Source: Venturia oleaginea (Eukaryota > Ascomycota > Dothideomycetes > Venturiales > Venturiaceae). From it: 64,000 nucleotides of DNA. The notes under the pieces were generated by a model. That model saw nothing but the letters and a program-made list of their open reading frames with translations. It was not told where the DNA came from and did not search any database. Location of the stretch: NCBI GenBank assembly GCA_013176395.1, contig JABMLP010000016.1:620001-684000 (forward strand), written 5' to 3'. Shown piece after piece: positions 21,268 through 32,671 of the stretch (positions are counted from its first letter, which is position 1; the number at the start of each line of letters is the position of its first letter). Made by a program: the position numbers and the translations under genes.

Positions 21268-22875
21268 ACGAAAAACAGCACACACAGCGAGAACTCAATT
21301 TTTGGAATTTACAGAAGTATCATCTAAGGATCATCAAAACACCTCTGCCAGTGGCCGCTCCGGCCTCTAGAGGCCATCGCGCGTCCCTCAGCGTCGATGA
21401 GATATCTCTAGAGTCGCCGTCGCGGCCACCGCAGAGCAAGCAGACGAATACATGAGCAAGCTACACGAACGATGCGTCCACCAAAGACAACAGCAACCAT
21501 CTAGTCACTATCTCCCGGCTAGTCCATCACCCCAGATGACACTGCAACGCTCCGAGTCGACGAGTCACTGCTAGAACGGCAATACCTTCAACACAACTCA
21601 AACACCAGACGCCCGGTGCGCAACAATCGGCACCACACACCACTGCAACGACTAGACAACCTCTCCCAACGTCTTGGCAAACCGTCCTGCTACAAGCTGT
21701 TGCCCAGAGCCTTGAGCCTCTCCCCAAACTGTTGCCTCCCAGTTATGGCATTGGCAAGAGTAGGTGCGCGACACAGTAAGTAGTAAGGACGCATAGAAGG
21801 AGCCTATTGGCGGCAAGTTCCCTCCCTGTAAGCTAGCAGACGTAGCCTTGAGCCTCTCCCCAGACTGTTGCGTCCCAGTTATGGCATTGGCAAGAGTAGG
21901 TGCGCGATATAGCAAGCAGGGAGAGCGACTAGCAGCAGATAGGCTCCGACTATAAGACGACAGGTCTACAACACAATCGGTGCGACACGATACGGCAGCT
22001 GCTAGAGAACCTCATCTACTATCGTCTCCGCAAACCGTCCTGCTGCAAGCTGATGTCCAGAGCCTTGAGCCTCTCCCCAAACTGTTGCGTCCCAGTTATG
22101 GCATTGGCAAGAGTAGGTGCGCAACACAGTAAGCAGTAAGGACGTATAGAAGGAGCTTATTGGCGGCAAATCCCCTCCCTACAAGCCAGCAGACGTAGCC
22201 TTGAGCCTCTCCCCAGACTGTTGCGTCCCAGTTATGGCATTGGCAAGAGTAGGAGCGCGATATAGCAAGTAGGGAGAGCGACTAGCAGCAGATAGGCTCC
22301 GACTATAAGACGGCAGGTCTATAGCACGATCGGCGCCATACAATACGGCAGCTATCAGACAGCCTCGTCCACGGGCATACCCGGAGTATCACACCCAAGC
22401 AGCGAAATCACGACTACGATGGTTACTATTGTCTCCAGCATCACACAACCAAATACACCGCCGCATAGGAATCTGGTGCAAGGCAACTTTCACAAGCAGA
22501 AACATACTTAGGGAACCCATTGGCCTTGAGGGATAAGGCGAAACAGATAGACAAAGCTGAGCATTAGAGGGAGACTGTAGGTAGAAGGATAGCGAAACAC
22601 GAGGCATTGCCTCTTGAGTTTACATAGCACAGATATACTAGCAGAATAACCAGTATCTACAAGAGCCAGCGGGCATTTGGAGATACTGGTTAAGGGAAAA
22701 GAGGGAGGACGGAGGGGACAGCTGGTCTTGTTTCAGTGAACGGGGCGAAGTGGGGCGCGGTGGATTATATAATCTATCACGTGTCGGCTGTCTGATGAAG
22801 TCCTCCTAACCGGACATAGCTGCGTGATTAAGCGGCTGCAACCGAGTAGGATAAAATCAATCAATCAATCAATCA
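21268..22875 (+). mobile_element. Non-LTR-like retroelement, copy 2 (non-autonomous)
   Basis: The 1,608-bp insert sits in opposite orientation to copy 1, with the same head (GCACACACAGCGAGAACTC) and the same kind of simple-repeat tail (ATCA/AATC units, about 22857-22875). It is flanked by AGCTCARGAGTCAA. It is about 357 bp longer than copy 1, mainly because a 353-bp internal unit is duplicated in tandem. As both copies keep the same 5' end, they look full length rather than 5'-truncated. No reverse transcriptase is encoded, so it would need a partner for movement. Confidence 0.75.
21678..22383 (+). repeat. 353-bp tandem duplication inside retroelement copy 2
   Basis: Units 21678-22030 and 22031-22383 both start CAAACCGTCCTGCT. 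Each unit itself contains two related sub-repeats starting GCCTTGAGCCTCTCCCC, which alternate between two versions downstream (CACAGTAAG versus TATAGCAAG). Copy 1 has a single unit. Confidence 0.82.
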
Positions 22876-23779
22876 AGCTCAAGAGTCAACCTCTGAGCCA
22901 CGAGCCATCTGGCTCATGCATTAGGCTTCGAGCCTTATGGGAAGATTTCCTATATTATGGACGAGACTTTGCTCCCTCAGTGTCTCGTATCTTCACTCTC
23001 TAGTTACTTCGCTATTGCTTTTAGTTATACTTAGCACAATTCACGACTCTTATATCTTGCAAGCTTCGCTTCACTTGTTTGATAAGATATTGTCGCCCCG
23101 GACCACTTGAACCCTACTGTACGGATTAGCCAAATCCAGCTATATTACTTGAGTCATAGCCTCTGCGTAACATAAACACTATACAAATATCCCTTCCAAG
23201 GTACAATCCCTCCTCACAACCATCTCTCCCTCCCCTCCCCTAACAAACAAACAAACGACCAAACAACCGTCCCAAAATATAGAACCCAAGGCCCAAGAAA
23301 GCTACTACCCTATCTATCAGCCTATCGCCGCCGCAACGTATGAAAGTATACACATATTCCAGGGAAATCAGGAATAACAGCGTAGATAAAGGACAAATAG
23401 TGACCAACAAGTATCCAATTCCTAAACACGCCCCCTCCCATCCTTAATCAACGATAAATATCACATCCAAATAGCAGAACACATCAGATACATCAACTAT
23501 CAGCATTAGCACACATCCGGAGCACCAAGCGATCCTTTTCAGCCCCAAATCCGAGAGTCAAATCCCAAACTTCAACCTTGACAAAACAATAAACGTTGCA
23601 TTCGTTGTGTCCTTCCCACTCAAACGCTGCTGCTAATGATCGTCACGGAGGCTGTTTCGTATTCCGGATCTGGGATACCATAAGACTGACTAACCACAAA
23701 CACCAATGCTAAATCAGAGATCACTCACCCCCACGAATGCCGCTAAAAATGACCGAAGCATAACCCTCACAAACCCGCC
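22876..23779. other. Flank of repeat island; no gene
   Basis: 22876-22889 is the right target duplication. The following bases up to about 23150 are rich in GAGCC and may belong to an older repeat. The rest is the 3' flank of the GGPP synthase gene; nothing coding is supported. Confidence 0.45.
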
Positions 23780-25241
23780 CTACTCCCTCGAGTCTCTCAG
23801 TGAAAGATCAGGAACCTTCAGATTCGACAGAATTCCCCTGATACCTTCCGCTCCTTTCCTGCCGCCTTCACCTCCAACTCTCCTCTCCAGCTCCGCTACC
23901 ATTCGTAAGGCCTCCTCGCTCAGGACTTTGACTACCTCTGTCGAGTATGCGAAACTGCCCATCTTGTCCATGTAATCTACAGCATATCTCTTCACAGCTT
24001 CGTCCTGCGTTTTCTGCTTCAAGATATTTAATAAAGTCAAATTATGCGGATCAGCTCTTATAGCATGGATTACCGGAAATGAAAACTTTCCCTCGGTCAG
24101 ATCTTCGCACAGTCCTTTCCTGGCTGCGTATATTGGTGAAGAGAGGTTTTGGATGTCGTCCAGGATCTGGAAGAGCAACCCAACCGTGGAGACTAGCGGC
24201 ACGCAATCGAGTTCCCCACCTGAGCCATAGGTAGCACCTTCGCCTCTCTTGCCCACAAGAGGGCTCTCAGCTTGCATGAGCTTGATGGCCAATCGGAAGA
24301 GTCCACCCGTTTTGTTGCCGACCATTTCTAGGTAATCTTCTTCCGTGGGACACGTCAAGGTGTCGCGCCAAAAGAGATCCATGCCTTGGCCCCTATGCAG
24401 ATTCAAAAGCTCTTCAGTGTATATTTGTATTGTGGCAGGGTTGTTCAGGAGCGAGAGTTGTTGGAGTGCCAAGAAGTAGACGTAGTTTGCTGAGTTGATG
24501 GTTTGGGCAACGCCGAATATATTGTGAGCAACTGGCACGCCGCGTCTTAAGAGAGAAGAGTCTTCGACATCGTCCACACTTGAGGTGGTTGTCAGCCGTG
24601 AGATATTTAGGGGGGAGAGAAGGTACTCACAGAAGCGAAGCGGTATGCAGCATGCCTACCACTTTCGTGATAATAGCGAGGCATTCGTCGGGAACTTGCA
24701 ACCAAGCATTAAATGCCGAAATCATTGTAGCTCTTATGTCCTTCCCCGGATGCTCCAAAAGGTAGTCGTAAGGCCCCAACAAAATCTTCTCTTTCGCTTG
24801 ACTCCATGGCGGCTGTCTGTGAATCACCAAGGCTTCAGAAACAGTAGGTTCGGCATAAGCATCCATAGCCATTGGAATGGGATTCGATCTCGGCGGGCTT
24901 CTTGTGTATGCCCTAGAAGCTAGAATGGCGGGGCTTTTAAGGATGGAGCGCTCTCGCGACTGTGATTCCGAGGCGGGGAAATGGGATGATTTGGGTCGTT
25001 CGGAGAGTGGGATGGGCTGTTTCCCTTGCGGTTTCCAGGCGTTGCTCTGTTCTCTACTGCTTGAGAGACGATTGCGTGCCAGGCTGCTACCGCGTATTGG
25101 TGGACTAGAAGGGGATATTATGTTCCCTGATGCGTCTTGAAAAGTCTGCGGTAACAGTGTGCGAGTGGGTATTGATATTTCGGGTTGTTCAAAGATCTGA
25201 GGCGAGGATTCAAGAGTGGAAGCCATGGATGTGATACTCAT
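23780..25241 (-). CDS. Geranylgeranyl pyrophosphate synthase
   Basis: Two exons, 25241-24631 and 24578-23780, with a 52-bp intron, give 469 residues. It condenses IPP with allylic diphosphates to make the C20 precursor of carotenoids, diterpenes and prenyl groups. The prenyltransferase fold begins after a Ser/Pro-rich leader of about 120 residues; such a leader is common in filamentous fungal enzymes. The first Asp-rich motif [12 protein letters not shown] straddles the intron (about residue 205). The second is QILDDIQNL, followed by [11 protein letters not shown], as in eukaryotic GGPPS. The gene is divergent from the cdc14 gene, with 653 bp between starts. No terpene cyclase or carotenoid gene lies beside it, so a general isoprenoid role is as likely as a secondary one. 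Confidence 0.93.
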
Positions 25242-25569
25242 GGGCGGTGGCTTCCGTACTCGTATTTGGATATGTGGAGGATGACATGTAGCTTTCCTTT
25301 TAAATTAATTGTGCGGTAGGAGCGAATGACTATTGGCAGTGGAGTAAATAGAGAACAGATGTAGCTATGTTTTGTTCTTATTATGCTCCAGCCTATAGGT
25401 AGCTACTACGAGCATCATTAGCTGGCCTGGTCTGCATGTGATGGCTCCTCGTGAGAGCTGTGAGCTGCGCCTGGTGCAGGTGACGTATCCGATTCCAAAG
25501 GACAAGATCCATTTCTCTTGGTACTTACGAGGCTCTCTCTGCAGATTGAGACCACGAATATTACACTGT

Positions 25570-25597
25570 CTCAATACTCAATACTCAATACTCAATA
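25570..25597 (+). repeat. CTCAATA microsatellite (4 units)
   Basis: Four exact 7-bp units in the region between the GGPPS and cdc14 starts. Confidence 0.85.
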
Positions 25598-25673
25598 CAT
25601 AGGAAAATGACTTGAATTATTCGTGGGCTCCTTGCGTTGTGAAACTCGGCTAGACCTGTGATTTAGCTGCTGC

Positions 25674-25705
25674 GTTGGCATGTTGGCATGTTGGCATGTT
25701 GGCAT
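25674..25705 (+). repeat. GTTGGCAT minisatellite (4 units)
   Basis: Four exact 8-bp units, 190 bp upstream of the cdc14 start. Confidence 0.85.
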
Positions 25706-25894
25706 GTTTTGATTATTGCTGAAAGGTAAACACTGCTCCAGAGACACCTCCACAACCACACCTTCGCTGCCATTCTGTCGCTATCAACCAGAAGCGAGCA
25801 GGACATAATTCTCCCTTCCAATCATCCCAATCATCCAGACAGAAGAAGCTGAATTGAAGCGAACATCGGTCTTGCGCCTCATCCCACAATCCAA

Positions 25895-26912
25895 ATGGAG
25901 ACGCTGCTCTCCCTAGCTTTCGACAATATCTCGTCCAAAGACAGCTCAAAACTGCGCAAAGGTCTTCGCCAGATCGAAGGGCTCCTTGCGCAAATATGTC
26001 TCTCCCAAAAGACGGCTCCAGGACACAATCGACGAGCTTCAGTCGTCCCGTCGCCAAACGCCACAGCCTCGACGTCCAAGACGCTACATGACCTTTCAGC
26101 CGATCCAGCCTTCAGGGAGTTCTTCAGGTTACAGGACTCCTTCGAGTATAATGGTACATTTCCTTGCGCCCTGTTTTTTGCCCTGTCAGTACCTAATGTC
26201 GCATTACCCAGTCTCCTCCCGCCTGATAGCAACCCTGGAGCGGCTTCTCTCCACACCTCCGGGAACAAGCGACATGCTCATCCTTAGCACCTTGCAAACC
26301 CTTCAGGGAACCCTCCTTTTGCATCCACCCTCCCGCCATCATTTCTCCCTTTCCATCAACATGACCCTCCTCCTCGACCTCCTCGATTCCTCAAATCCCG
26401 CCGGTATACAATCCTCAGCCCTTCTGGTCTTGGTCTCTGCTCTGCTGGGCGAACCAAGGAACGCAAGAGCATTCGAGAATGAAGGAGGTCTGGAGGTCGT
26501 AACGGCATTGTTGGGCAGAAAGGGAACAGATCGAAGAGTAAAAGGGGAGATCGTAGAGTTCCTCTGGTTCTGGCTCTCACCCGAGACACCTCAAACGACA
26601 ACACCAGAGTCTTCGCCTCCTGTTACCGCCGTCAGAATGAAGAGAAGCAAATCCCTGCTCTCGAATTCCACGGTTGCCGGTCTAGCGTCGGGATCAAAAG
26701 AGGAGCAAGAGGACGATGGTCGAGGATCTGCTGGCCAGAAAGAGAATATGAGGATAAAAACCATCACCAAGACCACAGAGCAGAAGCACAAAGATCTGGC
26801 AAAGTATCTCTCCAACGTCGATGACTTGGTGAGAGACCTCCACGAGAGTGCGCCATTTGCTACTCATACCAAGCCGACGTCTACGCCGTCGACGGTTGCG
26901 AAAGTGAGGTGA
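25895..26912 (+). CDS. cdc14: Septation initiation network protein Cdc14 (S. pombe type)
   Basis: Exons 25895-26153 and 26212-26912 (58-bp intron, GTACAT...CCCAG) encode 319 residues. The N-terminus METLLSLAFDNISSKD with KLRKGLRQIEGLLAQICL, and DPAFREFFRLQDSFEYN across the intron, are hallmarks of the Cdc14 family in the septation initiation network. This is not the budding-yeast Cdc14 phosphatase, and no CX5R motif is present. The fission yeast protein binds and activates the Sid1 kinase at the spindle pole body to trigger septum formation. The helical core continues through LLHPPSRHHFSL and the IQSSALLVLVSALL segment to about residue 215. The C-terminal 100 residues are Ser/Lys-rich and end with a short conserved helix (YLSNVDDLVRDLHE). 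Confidence 0.88.
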
Positions 26913-28163
26913 AGATTGGTCGAGGAGTCAACTGTCATCAGGAGGCGTTTCAGGTAATATATAAGCATCGGCGTCATTGCTATTGCATACGGAGTTTTGG
27001 CCGCATTATGGATAAGCGTATATATTGTCTGGCGTTTAAGGTTTGAAAAGGTCAACTTGTTTCAGTAAGATATCCTTGCTACTAGCGGGTTTCTTTCTTT
27101 CTATTCTATTTATGTTCGATACATTGATTGAAGCAGGATTGAATTGTTGTAATACACCCATTATCGACCACGTCCGTCGCTCCCTTTTTATCTTGACGCG
27201 TATGTCTCTATTCGTGGTGTGAGGAATTCTTTCGGTCTTTCTGAATCGATTTCCTTGGATTCATCTTCTTTGGTCACGGTTCATCTGCATCTCGTAGATG
27301 GACGGTTGTATCTCCCCTCGTATGTACACTTTTGAGATAATCTCCTTCTCCAACGTACAATCAAATCATACATGAAAATGAACAAGACCGTCGCCATCTT
27401 TCTAGTCTGGTTAGTCCGTCGCGTCGCATTCGTGAATCGTTCTGGTACTCACAAGGTTATTGAGCTGGGTGTGGCGATGTCACGTTCGATTGATGTAGGA
27501 AGGAGACTGGGGATCATGTTAGATATTTTATTGATGCGTGGGAAAGGGGGTCAATAGGAGGGGGAGTGCGGTGGTAGGTCTGATTATGGTTATGTTTTGT
27601 TTCATTTGTTTTTTGGTACAGATTGTATAGGTTGTGGGTTGGAGAGTGGTGTCTACGGCGACGTCACGATGGGGTGTTTTAGGAGGATTGTTAGGGGGAG
27701 GTGAATGGTACTCTTGTTCGTGGTGATTGTGTGGTGGAGAAGTTGTGAAATGGAGGAGAGGGGAGAGAGGTGATGGATCTCGGGTGTGGTGATATCGTGA
27801 AGGTGGGATTTGAGAGGAACTCTGTTGTTGTTTCAAGGCTGTCATTATCGTTTGGTTATTGCTAACTTGGTTGTGAATGTGTAGATGAACGAGGAATGAG
27901 ATTGTAAGAGTGGTGTGTTAGGAATGCTGGTATACGTACTTAGCGACACCAGAATGTAAGGAAGGCTACGAAGAAAGGATACTTTACCAAGAGGAGATAT
28001 CAAAAGCGATGGCTTTGTCCGAAGGAAGGTATCAATAGCAACGTTGATATTTAGCAGACTCGACGCTCGTAGGTTGACGATCACTCACCGTCAATCCGTT
28101 TTCTCCAAATCAAATCCAGGTCCATCCTACTAGCTAAACAATATTCCCGAGCAAATCGACAAC
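26913..28163. other. Intergenic, no gene seen
   Basis: This contains the cdc14 3' flank and the region upstream of the secreted-protein gene. Short frames at 27372-27557 (+) and 28084-27528 (-) are low complexity or unrecognised. Confidence 0.45.
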
Positions 28164-28586
28164 ATGAAGCCAATTCTACAACTCTTCACCACCTTCCTCC
28201 TCGCCCTCAGCGTCTCCGCAGAGTGGGGTCTCAGCATTCTCCTCGCCCCTGTCTGCAGTATGAGGAATGATGCTTCACGTGCTTTAGTAAAGGCATCACA
28301 GCGTTCCTCATGCCAGGACGACAGCGTCTCTCTAATCATCGGAAAAGACGGTACGTATTCAAACCCCCCCTCCGAATTGACAAAAACTGATATTGCTAAA
28401 GAGGTCCACTGTCTCTGTGGCGATGTCAAGATCCGAGACACGATCCTAAGAGTCATCATTCCCTACATGTGCAAGGGGGAGGCAGATATGGGAGCGTGGG
28501 TGGATTGGTTTAATGGTCATTGCAAGGACACGCGTAACTTTAAGCCGATTAATATTACGAACACGAATTCTCAGAGCTTTGCGTGA
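28164..28586 (+). CDS. Small secreted cysteine-containing protein (effector-like candidate)
   Basis: 140 residues as a single open frame. A clear signal peptide (MKPILQLFTTFLLALSVSA) is followed by a mature part with six Cys (PVC, SSC, HCLC, YMC, GHC), enough for three disulphides. A 51-bp stretch at 28352-28402 begins GTACGT and ends TAAAG; it is a multiple of three, so it may be a retained or real intron. Splicing it would join GKD to EVHCLCG and shorten the protein by 17 residues. No CFEM, hydrophobin or LysM pattern is seen. Small size, signal peptide and Cys content fit a fungal secreted effector or cell-wall protein; the actual function is unknown. Confidence 0.7.
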   Translation: MKPILQLFTTFLLALSVSAEWGLSILLAPVCSMRNDASRALVKASQRSSCQDDSVSLIIGKDGTYSNPPSELTKTDIAKEVHCLCGDVKIRDTILRVIIPYMCKGEADMGAWVDWFNGHCKDTRNFKPINITNTNSQSFA

Positions 28587-28627
28587 TGATGGGTTTTTTT
28601 GGGGGGTATGCTGAAGAGAGGATGTTC

Positions 28628-29035
28628 TTATATTTGAAAACCTTGGTGGAGCCAGTCGTATGGGACGAGTATTAAGTCCAGTAATTGCCAGAGTGTTAAT
28701 ATAAGGACTTGCCAGTCCAATTCTCTGGTTTTTTCTCGTCGCCGCCTTTTCATTTCGCATGCATAGTCAACATAGAAATCTTTGTCGGTCGACTTCTCCA
28801 GGTTTCGGTCGTCTTTCCACGCGGTAACAATAATCTGGTCTGGTGCTTTCTTGTTCTCAACCAAGTCCATCATTGTGGCGAGGACGTCATGCGTTGGATT
28901 TTGAACCTTTGAAATGTCACCGCCACCCAGGTCTATACTTGATTTGCGCCTCCAAGGTGAATATGGGTTTTGGAGCTGGGTGCGGATCCGCTGCATTGCC
29001 TGAGTATTTGAGTCGACGAGAGCAGCATACGCCAA
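28628..29035 (-). pseudogene. Relic of a tannase / feruloyl esterase gene, C-terminal part
   Basis: On the minus strand one frame reads QCSGSAPSS followed by a HLGGANQV segment, matching the HCSGG...GGANQ signature near the C-terminus of tannase/feruloyl esterases. The adjacent frame continues with QNPTHDVLATMMDLVENK and APDQIIVTAW, the next conserved block (working-family form D...L..WVE.G.APD.II). The two blocks are one base out of frame, and the gap between them (32 bp) is too short for a normal intron. Upstream catalytic parts (the CS-D-H region) were not found in this stretch. This reads as a degraded extracellular esterase gene; the family assignment rests on short motifs. Confidence 0.55.
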
Positions 29036-29996
29036 CTATGAGAACGGGAGCCCAAAATCCTGCCCCATGCAAGGCATCGTGAACATTCAATGAAAGCTTC
29101 CAAAAACGATCCCTTGGGTATGAGACTTCGGGAGACCTAGCAGAAAGGAGGAGAAATCAGGTCCAAATTCAGAGAAAATAGTGTCCAGGGATCGAATTAC
29201 AGGAGGGTCTGCGGGATTTCCGTATTCAGAACCTGGGAGCAGTCAATCGTCCAAACACAAGAACCACTATCAGTGATTGATGTGTAGAGATGGCTTACAA
29301 TCCTGTTCCTCTGGTTGTTATGGCCACTGTCAATGAGCTGAACCCGCATAATCTATGATATTGGAGTAGCGACGCCAATGCTCGTTGAAGTTGCTTCCTA
29401 GAGTCCAACTCGCAAGTCGGCGATAAGCTCCTGAGTGACGTTCGGAAAATACGTGACAGACTCTAAAGGTCATATCACGAAGTAAAAGTGATAGTATAAG
29501 GCGAGGCTGGGGTCCTTGCCATTCGAACATTACCATCAGCCCATACCAAGAGCCGATTCACCAGATTGTAGTTGTCGCCTTCTGGAGAGGAGCAACGATA
29601 TAAAAACAGGTGGGAACAAGAAACATGATGTGAGAAAGTCTCGAAAGGTAAGGAGAGGAAATCCATGTGTTTTGATGCGGTGGGAGTGGTGGTGGACGCG
29701 AGAATGACGCGACGGGAACTTCAGGCGGCCCATATAATTCTTGCGACCTCATCCCCACGAAGTCATAGGTTGTATCCAGATTTTTTCAAAGAGTTCAATT
29801 ACCAAACCGCCTGGTCTTGTTAATCAAGTCTTCTAAATATCAATACCCCTGTATTACAACCGTCTTGCAACAATGTTATATTCTAATTTGTTTGATCTGG
29901 AAGTTAACCATCTGTCGCCTCTCCTATCCTTCGACGCCACGGACAAAGTTCCGAGCGCCCGATTCAATTTGAAACCTTCACCTCAACATCAACATC
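29036..29996. other. Intergenic, possibly more esterase debris
   Basis: No intact gene. Minus-strand frames between 29100 and 29760 may hold remains of the esterase relic, but I could not align them to known motifs. Confidence 0.4.
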
Positions 29997-31238
29997 ATGC
30001 CAGCGCCTCAAAAGCACCATGCCAGAAATCAGCAAGCCTCAAAGGCGAAGAAACCACCCAAGAATGCGAAAAAAGAAAAATCTACGCCCGTTGCTGTAGA
30101 GGACCACGAATTGAGCGCCATACCACTGGAACTCCAACAAGTTGTGCTCGACACATTCAAATTTTCGTTTCCCGACCTCTTCGATGATGAAGACCTCGAG
30201 AGCAAACTCCAGGAGGTCAAGACTCATCTCTTCAACCGCGATTTCCTTGGAGCGTTTGGCCGCGATGAGCTTCTCTCTGCGTATGCAGTAAGGTGGAGTC
30301 CTAGTAGAGCGTTGGCCTACCTGAGTATTCTGCACGGTGTGATTGAGACCACTCTGAAATCAAAGGATATCAAGCTCGCCTCGAAGACAACTGGTTCGAA
30401 ATCGCTGAGCATCTGTTCCATCGGAGGAGGAGCAGGCGCAGAGCTAGTGTCTATTGCAGCATTACTTCAATTACTTGTTGCACGAGCAAATGCACCGCTA
30501 GAAGTTGAAGGGAAGACTTCCGGCGACGAGGAAGCTAATCAAGAAGAACTTCACATTCAGAATCTCTCAATCTCAAAGGAAGATGTGGATCTGAAGTTCC
30601 AGCTACTCATGATGGACATTGCAGATTGGCGTTCGGTCAAGAAGGCGCTTTATAATCACTTGACAACACCTCCCAAGCTCTCTCAATATGCTTCAGCCGC
30701 TGCCAAGGCAGCCAACAGGCCTTCTATTTACCCTCAATCACTGTCTCAAGAATTACACGTTGCTGACGTCCTCGCACTCGACCCAGAAGCCCTTGGCCGC
30801 ACGCTGGTAGCCAGCCATGCCAAACTCGTCACCATCTTCTTCACACTCAACGAATTATACACCACCTCTCGGGCCCGCACACAGGCCTTCCTTCTCCAGC
30901 TCACCGCATCTCTGGAACTTGGAGCTGTGCTGCTTGTGGTTGACAGCGCCGGGAGTTACTCGACGGTGGAGCTCAATGGAGCGGAGAAAAAGTATCCCAT
31001 GCACTGGCTACTTGATCACACCTTACTGAAGGTCGCTGCTTCTCCTTTGTTCGGAGCAGAGGGAGAAAACGGGGCGTCTGAGGCAAAAGACAAACAGGAA
31101 CGTGAGCAGACGACGCCTCGCTGGGAAAAGCTAAGAGAGGAGGAGAGTACTTGGTTCAGACTTCCAGAAGGCCTGAACTATCCACTCGAGCTCGAAGATA
31201 TGCGTTATCAATTACATTTATATCGACGACTAGACTAA
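29997..31238 (+). CDS. bmt6: 25S rRNA (uridine-N3)-methyltransferase BMT6
   Basis: Intronless, 413 residues. It belongs to the fungal Methyltransf_34 family, whose yeast member Bmt6 methylates U2843 of 25S rRNA at N3 in the nucleolus. A Lys-rich N-terminal stretch (about residues 1-35) resembles a nucleolar targeting signal. The SAM-binding glycine motif is SIGGGAGAELVS (about residue 140), with an acidic block following. Further family blocks are LLMMDIADW, FFTLNELYTTS, LLVVDSAGSYSTVEL with PMHWLLDHTLL, and a C-terminal WFRLPEGLNYPLELEDMRYQ. The length and motif order are those of complete family members. The start at 29997 gives the basic leader; no nearer Met suits better. Confidence 0.93.
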   Translation: MPAPQKHHARNQQASKAKKPPKNAKKEKSTPVAVEDHELSAIPLELQQVVLDTFKFSFPDLFDDEDLESKLQEVKTHLFNRDFLGAFGRDELLSAYAVRWSPSRALAYLSILHGVIETTLKSKDIKLASKTTGSKSLSICSIGGGAGAELVSIAALLQLLVARANAPLEVEGKTSGDEEANQEELHIQNLSISKEDVDLKFQLLMMDIADWRSVKKALYNHLTTPPKLSQYASAAAKAANRPSIYPQSLSQELHVADVLALDPEALGRTLVASHAKLVTIFFTLNELYTTSRARTQAFLLQLTASLELGAVLLVVDSAGSYSTVELNGAEKKYPMHWLLDHTLLKVAASPLFGAEGENGASEAKDKQEREQTTPRWEKLREEESTWFRLPEGLNYPLELEDMRYQLHLYRRLD

Positions 31239-31938
31239 CGATAGCTTATAAAAAACATAAGAGCTTCAAATCCATAGTTTGCCAACCCACTTCTTCCCTT
31301 TCACTAACAATCCTTCCCTACCTCACTGCACATATCCACAACCAAGAACTCGCTCCTCGCTCTCCACACCGCATCACCTTACTAATGCACACAAGATCGA
31401 GATCTGATGTCCCCCCAGGGATCCCAAAACCCACCTTCCCTGTCCGCGAACAGCAAAACCAAGGGTCCAGACCTCACCTCAAGAAAAAGTAGTAACATGC
31501 CCCAAAAACTTCACAACCCTACGTGATCCCATAAGACCCTTGACATCCCCCATAAAACCCCAGTACGAGTAATAAAATCACATGATTCCCCCTCCTCTCC
31601 TACCAAAATAATTCCTCTCCAGCTTCGCGACCCAATTTCCAAAAACCAGCTCACAGAAAGCGTAAACGCACTCACTCGAAACAAAATCAGGAACCAACTT
31701 GAGGCTTGAAATAACAACCTCGCACGACGATGCTCTGATAAAAAATACAAACAACCTATTCTATAAACAACGAGCTTCACCAACCGGAACGATCACCTCA
31801 TAAACCCTCCTCCACCCACCCCATCCCATCCCATCCCACCCATTCCCTCGGAAACACAGCCCACAACCCACCTAATCCCGCAAACCAGAAAATCCACTGT
31901 ACCATCAAACTATCAAACTATCATATATCCCCATTAGA

Positions 31939-31976
31939 CCCAACCCAACCCAACCCAACCCAACCCAACCCAACCC
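31939..31976 (+). repeat. CCAAC microsatellite
   Basis: About seven exact CCAAC units in a C-rich stretch. Confidence 0.9.
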
Positions 31977-32152
31977 CGGAACAACAATCTAGAAACCCTT
32001 CTCGTCCTGTCCCTAGGATGGTTTACGTAGCATCACACAATCCAACACAGTACCTACATGCCATGATGGAGCCTTACCAGCCAGCCAGCCATCCAGTTCG
32101 AGAAGTGGAGGATACAAAAACGGCACCCTCTCTCTCCACTGAACATTGCACA

Positions 32153-32194
32153 CATACATACATACATACATACATACATACATACATACATACA
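32153..32194 (+). repeat. CATA microsatellite
   Basis: About ten tandem CATA units. Confidence 0.92.
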
Positions 32195-32671
32195 CGCAAT
32201 GCCAAATCGCGAGACTCGGCACGTCACGTCATGTCATGCCACGCCACTATCTCTCCACCCAAATCCACTTATAGATCCAATCGTCTTGCCCACAAGTACA
32301 CACAAAAGGCGTCGATCAATCGCGTGCCTCCGCGATCCAAAATCACTCAAAACCACCCTAGCATCACACCTTCAAAAACCAAAGTACAAAGCTCACTCAA
32401 AATCACCTACGATTAAGGTCACAATTTCCAGAACAGAGGCAAGGTATCTCTATCAAAGGAAAGATTCTCCATCTGGGGTATCTTGCTATGCTAAATGTAT
32501 GCCAAAAATGCTAATGATGATACGCTATACTGACAACCCATGTCCAGGAAAAAATAAGACAAAGGAAAAATAGTTGACGATGCTGACCAGCAGTCTACCT
32601 GCTACATTGCAGTTCGTATGTGTTGGGGGAAAAGGCGTTGATTCTTTCCTCTCGCCGTGAGAGATCACATC

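Larger units (their letters stand above)
31239..32671. other. Intergenic with microsatellites
   Basis: No gene is supported. Apart from two simple repeats (listed separately) and C-rich low-complexity sequence, I see nothing. Confidence 0.5.

Noticed and set aside
16388..22875. Whole region as one composite transposon with inverted arms
   Set aside because: Each arm has its own different target-site duplication and a simple-repeat tail, so they are two separate retroelement insertions, not the ends of one DNA element.
31939..31976. AACCC-type repeat as interstitial telomere
   Set aside because: The unit is five bases (CCAAC), not the six-base TTAGGG/CCCTAA typical of ascomycete telomeres.
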